From: Phlegmacium glaucopus
Taxonomy: Eukaryota; Basidiomycota; Agaricomycetes; Agaricales; Cortinariaceae
Direction of reading: 5' to 3'
Length of the DNA stretch: 64,000 bases
NCBI GenBank assembly: GCA_015039465.1
Contig: MU130540.1
Coordinates: forward strand, 35,623-99,622
Shown here piece after piece: positions 56,488 to 64,000 of this stretch; position 1 is the stretch's first letter, and the number at the start of each line of letters is the position of its first letter. Below the pieces are notes generated by a model, which was given only the letters and a program-made list of their open reading frames with translations, ran no database searches and was not told where the DNA came from. Both the position numbers and the translations under genes were made by a program.

Positions 56488-57750
56488 CCATACTTAAACA
56501 ATATCAGCTCTCGGGCATGGCTAAGGCAACTTGGGCTGAGCTGTATATCGGCACTGGCATTGACTCAAGAGGGGATCGTCAGCCCTCTATTACAGATGCT
56601 ACCTGGTCAGCTAGTGACCTCAGAAGATCACAGATGTCTCCCGGGATCAAACTTAACCAATATCGGCTGTCGGGTGTGGCCAAGCCAACTCGGGCTTAGC
56701 TGCATATTGGCACCTGCATGCTGGTGACTCAAGAGGGAATCATCGGCCCTCTATTCCAATTTCCACAAGCTACCTGCAGCGGGGGTGGCTAAGCCAACTC
56801 AGGCTGAGCCATATATCAGCACCGGCATTCTGGTGACTCCAGAGGGAATTGTTGGCCCTCTATTACACAAGCTACCTGGGTAGATAATCATCTCAGCAGA
56901 TCACAGATGTCTCGGGATCATACTTAAACAATATCGGCTCTTGGGCACAGCCAAGCCAACTTGGGCTGAGCTGTATATCGGCACCTGCATGCCGGTGACT
57001 CAAGAGGAGATTGTCGGCCCTCTATTACACAAGCTACCTGGGTAGCTAATCATCTCAGCAGATCACAGATCTCTCCCAGGATCATACTTAAACAATATCG
57101 GCTGTCGTGTGTGGCTAAGCCAACTTGGGCTGAGCTGTGTATCAGCACCAGCATGCCAGTGACTCAAGGGGGAATCATTGGCCCTCTATTACACAAGCCA
57201 CCTGCAGCTAATCATCTCAGCAGATCACAGATGTCTCGGGATCATACTTAAACAATATCGGCTCTCGGGCACGGCCAAGCCAACTCTGCATGCTGGTGAC
57301 TCAAGAGGGAATTGTCAGCCCTCTATTCCACAAGCTACCTGCAGCAGCAGTGGCTAAGCCGACTTGGGCTGAGCCATATATCAGCACTGGCATGCCAGTG
57401 ACTTAAGAGCGGAACATTGGCCCTCTATTACGCAAGCTACCTGGGCAGCTGATGTCTCCCGGGATTAAACAATATTGGCTGTTGGGTGTGGCTAAGCCAA
57501 CTCGGCCTGAGCTGTATATCAGCACCGGCATGCCAGTGACTCCAGAGGGGATTGTCGGCCCTCTATTACACAAGCTACCTGGGCAGCTGATGTCTCCTGG
57601 GCTCATACTTAAACAATATCGGCTCTCGGGCACGGCCAAGCCAACTCGGGCTGAGCTGAATATTGGCACCTGCATGCTGGTGACTGAAGACAGCATCATT
57701 GGCCTTCTATTTACACAAGCTACCTGGGCAGCTAGTGATCCCAGCAGATC
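56488..57750 (+). repeat. Minisatellite-like tandem array, about 145-165-bp units
   Basis: Degenerate units containing acttaaacaatatcggct, gccaagccaact(t/c)gggctgagc, tatatcggcacc and ccctctattacacaagctac. The 'cttaaacaatat' word recurs near 56,492, 56,652, 56,923, 57,087, 57,248, 57,464 and 57,609. Spacing varies because of deletions. Open frames crossing it are by-products of the repeat. Confidence 0.85.
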
Positions 57751-58970
57751 ACAGATGTCCAATGTTGTCTCCCAGCATCAGTGTGCATCAGTAAATTCAG
57801 GTTTTCAGGGTCAAAAAATGGCACTATGGGAAACTGCCAAGAGCTGTCAAGCACTATATAGAGTCCCATAGCAACCTATAGTGACATAGCAAAGGGTCTT
57901 TGATTGACAGCGCTGGACAGTGCTCCATAGCACCCATAGCAAAACCCAAACTTACTGATGTGTAGCAACCTCAGGGGCAACATCGGCTACCAGGCAATCA
58001 ACATGGGCAAGAGTACCGACTGCTGACTCCATATTGGACAGGTGGTGGACAATTTCAGCCTTTGGTCTGGGGCACAGCAACCTGGGCTGAGCCATGTTTT
58101 CACATTGCCATCGACTTGGGCCATATGGAGAGAATTGGCCTTGTACAGGACCAGAGCAGGTAGGACCGCAGTGACCTGAGTCAGTAGTATACTAGGACAA
58201 CATCAACATGGTCGGTTAGGGCAACTCCGACTATGCCATCTATTGGTATTGGCATTGAGGAAGAGAGCATTGGCACTGTACATCAGGAAAAATGATTTTG
58301 GCCCTAGGTAGCCTTGGGTAATTTGTTAGTATCACATCACTACTCAGGACATCCCAGGACATCCCAGGACACCTCAGGACATCCTAGAGCAGCACAGGTA
58401 AAATCTTGAATGTCACCCATTTTCTCAGGACACCTTTAGTGTATCCTGGTGCATTGACCATCTGGACCAAATCACATCAGGAGGCCCTGGGAGTCCCTTA
58501 GAATTTATGAATTTTGCTAGAAAATCTTTACCCGCCGTGTCCAAAAAAGTATTTTGCAGTTTTCTCAATAAGGAGAGCTGCTATTAATATAATTTAAACA
58601 TATTCAGGGTCCTAAAACAATCCTCTACCATCTTTAAAAAATTTCCTTTTTTGGAATTTATGTAATCTACCCTGACCCAGCACCATATGCTTGAAATCAT
58701 GCTTATCTGTGATCATGTGACCAATGGTCTGTGCGCCATCCAAAAGATATATAAACCACCCACAATTTTGTTTTCTTATTCCCTACTTCCCCAGTATTAT
58801 ACTAGTATATTTATGTATCACTATTTTATTATTATTTTATTACTAGTACTATATATGATGTTTAGAATAATTGAATATAATTTTATTGTTATTATTATTA
58901 TTCTGTTGTGTGAGACCACTCAAATATCTGGTTTATATATGTTTTCTAGCATCAGATCCAAAGGGACTAA
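57751..58970. other. Intergenic, simple-sequence flavoured
   Basis: Contains short repeats such as aggacatccc (58,350-58,385) and an AT-rich run at 58,780-58,910. No gene supported. Confidence 0.45.
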
Positions 58971-59195
58971 GGCTGCCTCAGGATGCTCTCAGGTTGCCTC
59001 AGGATGCTCTCAGGTTGCCTCAGGTTGCCTCAGGTTGCCTCAGGTTGCCTCAGGTTGCCTCAGGTTGCCTCAGGTTGCCTCAGGTTGCCTCAGGTTGCCT
59101 CAGGTTGCCTCAGGTTGCCTCAGGTTGCCTCAGGTTGCCTCAGGATGCTCTCAGGTTGCCTCAGGATGCTCTCAGGTTGCCTCAGGTTGCCCCAG
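58971..59195 (+). repeat. 10-bp minisatellite (caggttgcct)
   Basis: Thirteen perfect consecutive copies of caggttgcct at 59011-59140, flanked by variant copies with caggatgctct. All three frames are open through the array because the unit lacks stops, giving spurious SGCLRLPQV-type frames. Confidence 0.95.
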
Positions 59196-59561
59196 GACAG
59201 CCTAAGACTTTTCATACATAGGTAACTTGCACCCCAGGGCGACCTCTTGACCTGAGTGCCCTGAGCTGCCTGGGGCACCCTAGGACATTTCAGGATGGCC
59301 TAGGGCACAAGTCATTTTTCCTGATGTATTCATCATACGGGACATTGAGCCAATCCAATGTTGGCATCAGCATGTAGACGGCAGCATTAGCCTTGTATTG
59401 GTCTGCTTGGTGCATGACAATTATGTATCTAGGTATTCCCAATGGGTAGGATTGGGCAGCAGGCATGACAAGTTGTCAGCATGGATATCGGCATCGTGGC
59501 TGATACTGCCAATATTCCATGTGCTGTAAGACAATAGACATGTAACAGTAACAATCAGTAT

Positions 59562-60444
59562 CTACGCACTACCACCACTCCTATCCTGACCTGCAAGCTC
59601 AGCTACCATTTCATTAAATATCTTCACCACCCCGTCAGTTTGCATCTTCAAATTACAGAAGGCCTTGGATGCATCCTTCTCAGCTTTGAGCTTCTCCAAC
59701 TCGGACATGTACAGCCAATGACTGGCATCCTTATAAGAGATGCCAAGCCTCTCCTGCAACGGCTTGATTTTGGCATGAAGGCCAAGGCATTCCCTGTCTG
59801 TCAAGGGCTAAAATGTCTGTCAAGGGCTAAAATGTCTGTCAGTAATGGACTTTGGCAGCCAAGACAGCCACACTTATGGGATCATGTGGTGACATGACTT
59901 TATCCTCCCCCATTGAAAAATAGGGAATATCCTGTGTATTTCTGGACTTAAAATGATTGTTAGCTAGCACTATGTTCATCCAGACCCTCATGGCCACTAA
60001 TCAGGCCAGTATAGGCATCACTCATTGGCATCACTCATTGGCATCACTCATTGGCATCACTCATTGGCAACACTGATTGGCATCAGTCATTGGCATATAC
60101 CAGCACCTGTGCCTATTCAGTGTTGTGGATGTGACGTTCATGAGAGAAGTCCACTATTTCCAAATGCTGGCTAGCTGCATTGGCATACAGTGAGGGGATG
60201 AAATGCCAATCGGCCACTATCGGCCAAAGGCCAAATATTTGATTAGAAAACCACTCACTTCCCCTGGTGCATTTTCAACATTGAGCTCCACCTTCTTCTG
60301 ATATGCCTCAAAGGCCTGATGTGTTGCCAGGATCATGAACTCAGGCACAATGTACCATTGGCCGACATTGCCAATTACTAGGGCATAACCTTCAGGAACA
60401 ACAATGTTTTCTGATGTGTTCTGGGGATTTGATTTCTGGTTCAT
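59562..60444 (-). pseudogene. Two-part hypothetical gene, junction uncertain
   Basis: First part 60259-60444: MNQKSNPQNTSENIVVPEGY, ALVIGNVGQWYIVPEFMILA, THQAFEAYQKKVELNVEN, ending at a good GTGAGT donor. Second part, lower on the same strand (59562-59800): REC..HAKIKPLQERLGISYK, DASHWLYMSELEKLKAEKDA, VVKIFNEMVAELAGQDRSG. A duplicated sequence (ctgtcaagggctaaaatgt, twice near 59,800-59,835) sits at the expected acceptor, and no AG there joins in phase. Either a real two-exon gene of unknown function or a recently broken one. Confidence 0.4.
60013..60090 (+). repeat. 13-bp tandem repeat (ggcatcactcatt)
   Basis: About six copies with small variations, between 60,013 and 60,090. Confidence 0.85.
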
Positions 60445-60647
60445 AGTAGATACGCATAATATCAGAGTTTGCAACAAGGATGAGAAGGTGATAACAGAGA
60501 TATAGCTTATCTTGGAAGATCACATATTTGGTAACATTTGTTCAGTCACGTGACATTGTTGAAAGCAAACAAAAAATTTCACCAAAGTCCTCCTTCTCCA
60601 CTGCCTGTCCTGTTCCTCATATATCTACTGACTACTAACTACACACA

Positions 60648-62167
60648 ATGTCCACCATTACCACATCCAACATTTCCCAAAGGATTTCCACCCTGGACTG
60701 CACCATCCAAGATGCCTTGCAATTGGGCAACATTGCCAATGTCATGAAGCAAAACAAGGCAGAACTGGTGAGTACTGCCATGACTTTGTTGGAAAGTAGA
60801 ACTGATATATGCATCAAATGAATAGGGATGGTTATTCAAAACTCGCAGGTCTCTTTCCAACCTGCCCAATGCCGTTGCACAAGCATACTTGGCCAGAGTA
60901 TTCCTCTGGCCATTCTGTCTTGCCTGGACTAAGGCCGGCCTACAGGCCAATGACCATTTTATCACAGAGCAGGTGCAAGCAATGCAAGCATTCAATCACC
61001 TTTCCCAAAGCCTCCAACCATCAGAGATGGTGACCGAGAAATCGCCATTGACCTCAGCATCTGGCCTGCCCATTCAACAAAACCCAGCATTGGCCCCGTC
61101 CGCCCTCCCTGTCCCACAGAGGCAGCCCAAGGCTTTGTCCTCAGCCCTCCCTGCCCAACCAATGCCAGCCAAGGCATCCTCCTTGGCCCTCCTTGTCCAA
61201 CCAACAGCATCCTCCTTGGCTCTCCCTGCCCAACCAATGCCAGCCAAGACATCCTCCTTGGCCCTCCCTGTCCAACCAATGGCATCCTCCTTGGCTCTCC
61301 CCCTCCAACAAGCACTGGCAAGGGTATCCACCTTGGCCCTGTGACATCTTCCCAAATTGGCCCAGGTTATTCAGGTCAAACGAGTTCCGGCACTGCGTGA
61401 AGTACAAAGTGAAGAGGAGGTAATTGAGGAGGAGGAAAATAAAGAGGAATTGAAACAAACAGCTGAGTGTAAGCCATGGTCCAAGCCATTGAGAGGAGAC
61501 AAAGAGATGGACCCCCCATGCCTACGTTGTTAGGGCAACTGCGATGCTGACTTAGTTAAGCTAGCAGGGGATCCAAAGTTAATAATATTTCAAAGGGATA
61601 TCTACAAGTGACTCACCTAGCAGGGGATCCAAAGAGGAAAGGATGGGGATCCCTGCTAGGCTGTGGGGTATTTAAGTACTAATATGGACATAACAGAGAT
61701 ATAAAATAAATAAAGGAATGATACAATAATAATTAATTAATTAATTAAAAAGTGGTGTGATGTGAAAAATAAAAATAAAAGACAGAGCGAACCAGAGGAT
61801 CAGAGTTGGATTGGAGTTACAGAGTCTCAGAGTAAACTGGTGACAGAAGTGGAGTTGGATGGAAGGTTGGAGGTCATTGGAAAGGTGGGGTGTATGATTC
61901 TAAGGTTGAGGTTTGGGTTGAAATTGGGTGTCCCCTAACATATGTTGCATTGGCAAGGGCATTACCTGCTGGATGCAGGTCCGGCCAACAAAGGCATGCT
62001 ATGACTGCAGCCGACAGAAGCTAGGGTGTACTCAGCAAGTTGTGGACTATTCCGCATGCTTGACCCAACCGAAGAAGTCCCAGTCCTCGGCAAAGGCCAC
62101 TGCTCTACCCAGACAGTCAACACAAAAGGAGGTCTTTACCTTCCCTGGGTTAATCCATATGGAATGA
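60648..62167 (+). pseudogene. Cys-rich hypothetical gene interrupted by a solo LTR
   Basis: Exon 1 60648-60767 (MSTITTSNISQRISTLDCTI, a short helix-like region). The next conserved stretch is SLSNLPNAVAQAYLARVFLW and TKAGLQANDHFITEQVQAMQ, in a frame that does not join exon 1 in phase. Then comes a Pro/Ala/Leu repeat region (61,140-61,330, unit like KASSLALPAQPMPA). Later KRVPALREVQSEEEVIEEEE leads to DPPCLR, where the element at 61528-61940 is inserted. Beyond it CIGKGITCWMQVRPTKACYD continues with CSRQKLGCTQ. Removing the element and one target copy rejoins the frame through the Cys cluster (CxxC, C, CxxC, C). Resembles zinc-binding-like hypothetical families of agaricomycetes; function unknown. 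Confidence 0.55.
61528..61940 (+). mobile_element. Solo LTR-like element, copy 2
   Basis: 413 bp, same ends and near-identical sequence to 55785-56197. Flanks are tacgt (61523-61527) and tatgt (61941-61945), a 5-bp duplication with one C/T difference. Differences from copy 1 are mostly transitions (for example cgg against cag, gtcgga against gttgga), compatible with cytosine deamination. Confidence 0.88.
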
Positions 62168-62269
62168 CTTTTGGCTGAGGCCCAAGCCATTTTCTTATTC
62201 CATAGGCACCATGGATTCCATATGGAATGGCCAAGGAATGGTCATATTCCATATGGAGTCCATCATCAT

Positions 62270-62480
62270 TCCATGTGGATTCCACATGGATTCCATATGG
62301 ATCAAGGTGTGTCTATTCCATAGGGAGTCCATCATCATTCCATAGGGAGTCCACCATCATTCCACAGGGAGTCCATCATCATTCCATAGGGAGTCCATCA
62401 TCATTCCACAGGGAGTCCATCACCATTCCACATGGATTCAATACTAAAATTCCATATGGACTCCATACTAAGATTCCATA
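62270..62480 (+). repeat. 22-bp tandem repeat with CCATATGG-like words
   Basis: Units of about 22 bp such as ccatagggagtccatcatca, about five copies at 62,313-62,425, surrounded by attccatatgga palindromes. Confidence 0.85.
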
Positions 62481-62507
62481 TGGATTCCATGGAATGGATC
62501 CATAAAA

Positions 62508-62590
62508 ATAAATTTGCACTCTGCATGGATCGAACCCTGAACCCTCAGTAATATTACATATGCAGTGCTCCAGCCCACTGAGCCACACCA
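62508..62590 (-). other. tRNA-like sequence
   Basis: On the minus strand: GTGTGGCTCAGTGGGCTGG with a paired D-stem (GCTC/GAGC), a possible long variable arm (CTGAGGGTTCAG), then a good B box GGTTCGATCC with a T-stem that has one mismatch. The acceptor and anticodon stems do not pair, so it is a pseudo-tRNA or the head of a tRNA-derived repeat rather than a confident tRNA. Confidence 0.35.
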
Positions 62591-62659
62591 GCTTTGCTAT
62601 ATAGAAAATAAATATCTAATTAACCCGTCACGGCCCAAGGCTCTGTGTCCTTTCTTCGT

Positions 62660-62740
62660 CACCATCACCACCATCACCACCATCACCATCATCACCATCA
62701 CCCTCACCCTCACCCTCACCACCACTATCATCTTCCATCA
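62660..62740 (+). repeat. CAC/CAT microsatellite
   Basis: Run of caccat and caccctc units, about 80 bases, giving poly-His and poly-Gly/Asp frames by chance. Confidence 0.95.
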
Positions 62741-62769
62741 TCGCTACCACCATCTGTGTCAACCCATCC

Positions 62770-64000
62770 ATGCCTCCCCGCACTCGTTCCGATACTGCCA
62801 CCTCGATTAACCGCATACGCACCAGATCTAGCTGCAAATGTGGCCCCTCAAATGCTGACGAGCAAGCGAATAAGCGCCAGAGAAAAAGAAGTCAACCAGA
62901 CCCCAATGAGGAGGTACAGGACGACTCAGTGATGGAAGAGGTAGGACCTGCCAGGCAGAGCAAGAAAAAGAGAGTGAAAAAACAATGGTACATACATTCC
63001 TTTCCCTTCATCTCAATGACCATCGATTAACGATCAAACTCCCTGATTGCAGGAAAACAAGTGCTAGGAAGGCTGCAGAGGATGCAGCCCAGCCACTAGG
63101 ACCTTCCATAAAACCCACCCCATATGTCCGTTTCCCCCCCTCTCTTTTTCATCATCCACTGACCCCAGCAGGGCCAAGCAAAAGCTGATCGACAGCACCA
63201 TCCTGTTGCACCCCCAGAACGGGTTCGAGACCCCACAGCCTTGCACATGCCCCTCCTACGAACCATTCCAACCACCCGTGAGCGACGAGTTGATGACAAC
63301 GACAACGATAACGACGACAACGACGAGGTCCACGATGAGGTCCATGACGACAGCAGTATCAGCAATATGGACAGTGCCAGCAGCTGTGATACCAGCAGCT
63401 CCAGCAACGACAGCAGCGCTGCCCCCGCCCATATGCCGTCTGCCAAACATGCCAGCAACGAGGACGATAACTGTGGCAACAAGGATGACAACTGCAGCAA
63501 TGATGCTGCTGCCCACCAGCCATCCTCCGAGTGTGTCCATGACAACGAGGATGCCGATAAGTACAGCAATGACATCGCTGCCCACCAGCCATCCCCCAAG
63601 CGTGTCCATGACAACGAGGATGCCAGTAAGCACAGCAACAACATTGCTGCCCACCAGCCATCCCCCAAGCGTGTCCATGACAACGGGAATGCTGGTAAGC
63701 GCAGCAACGACACCACTGCCCTTGAGCCATCCCCCGAGCACGTCAGCAGCAACAACTACGACGGTAACAACAATGCTGGCAGCCGCACTGCCCCCAAGCA
63801 ATTCCGTGACCAGTCTGAACATGCCCCCACCTCCAAGGGCAACAATGAAGCCATGTCAGGTAATAATTTATTTATATTCTCTATTTCTATTTTATTTTAC
63901 ATGTTTTAGTTGCTCCTCAAGCCTCTCTTCCTGGTCAGGGTAAATTTTGTCTTCGTTTTTTATTTATTTTATTGACTTTGTTTTAGTTGCTTCTCAAGCC
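62770..64000 (+). CDS. Hypothetical low-complexity protein, 3' partial
   Basis: Function unknown. Phase-consistent exons: 62770-62987, 63053-63125, 63172-63859, 63910-63939, 63987 to beyond the window. N-terminus MPPRTRSDTATSINRIRTRS is basic; exon 1 ends in a nuclear-localisation-like RQSKKKRVKKQW. Exon 3 is Asp/Asn/Ser-rich with three or four degenerate repeats of about 27 residues (AAHQPSPKRVHDNEDASKHS). Exons 4 and 5 begin with the same words (VAPQASLPGQG and VASQA), and their introns are alike, so short exons are tandemly duplicated. It may run on for many such units. The frame agreement over four junctions supports a real gene, but there is no homology call. Confidence 0.55.

Noticed and set aside
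56313..57871. Frames of 119-139 codons inside the minisatellite
   Set aside because: They follow the repeat periodicity and change frame with unit deletions; no start context or domain.
58687..59225. Long frames rich in SGCLRLPQVA repeats
   Set aside because: They arise because the 10-bp minisatellite has no stop codon in any frame; there is no start context or homology.
55785..61940. A 6-kb LTR retrotransposon bounded by the two direct 413-bp repeats
   Set aside because: Each repeat has its own 5-bp target duplication (attta; tacgt/tatgt), and the interval holds host-like genes and minisatellites but no gag, protease, reverse transcriptase or integrase.
62508..62590. Functional tRNA gene
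   Set aside because: Internal promoter boxes look good, but acceptor and anticodon stems do not pair.
63096..63822. Minus-strand frames of 188-219 codons
   Set aside because: Shadows of the low-complexity plus-strand exon, which has consistent splice phase; the minus frames are only Leu/Val/Trp repeats.

Overview
The window looks like nuclear DNA of a basidiomycete fungus, most likely an agaricomycete. Genes are dense, with 45-65-nt GT-AG introns, and the conserved proteins have basidiomycete-like architecture. Rapidly evolving stretches are filled with small non-autonomous transposons. I cannot name the species or order. No bacterial, organellar or viral genes were seen, and no intact autonomous transposon. 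Splice sites were placed by eye and checked for reading phase, so exon edges are predictions.

Layout. (1) 1-3.5 kb: 3' end of an electron-transfer flavoprotein alpha gene and a UPF3 nonsense-mediated-decay gene. (2) 3.8-14.5 kb: a tandem array of six isoprenylcysteine carboxyl methyltransferase (ICMT/Ste14)-like genes, all on the minus strand: four of type A and two of type B, one of the latter a pseudogene. (3) 14.9-19.5 kb: ORC3 and, divergent from it, the alpha subunit of protein farnesyl/geranylgeranyl transferase (FNTA/RAM2). Two successive steps of CaaX-protein maturation, prenylation and carboxyl methylation, are therefore linked. (4) 23.5-25.3 kb: a ten-exon secreted protein with Lys-Arg (Kex2-type) sites in His/Pro-rich repeats, built by exon duplication. 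(5) 26.4-28.6 kb: URM1, an RCF1/HIG1 protein and ISD11 (LYRM4). (6) 30.9-35.8 kb: a large inverted duplication carrying two convergent intact aquaglyceroporins. (7) 36-37.1 kb: a decayed kinase-like gene. (8) 39.8-41.7 kb: a long G-protein alpha subunit lacking the catalytic glutamine. (9) 44.7-52.5 kb: a secreted chorismate mutase, a Ser-rich hypothetical gene, PPX1 exopolyphosphatase, EMC2 and a bifunctional HPPK-DHPS folate gene. (10) 53.8-64 kb: repeat-rich DNA with a hAT-like element, two independent solo LTRs that each interrupt an open frame, several minisatellites, low-complexity hypothetical genes and a gene with repeated mini-exons running off the end.

Most distinctive points: the ICMT array linked to FNTA, with a duplication breakpoint at the stop codon of ORC3; paralogous filled and empty sites that date a MITE insertion; the Kex2-repeat gene made of near-identical exon-intron units; the inverted aquaporin pair; and solo LTRs whose removal restores a Cys-rich reading frame.
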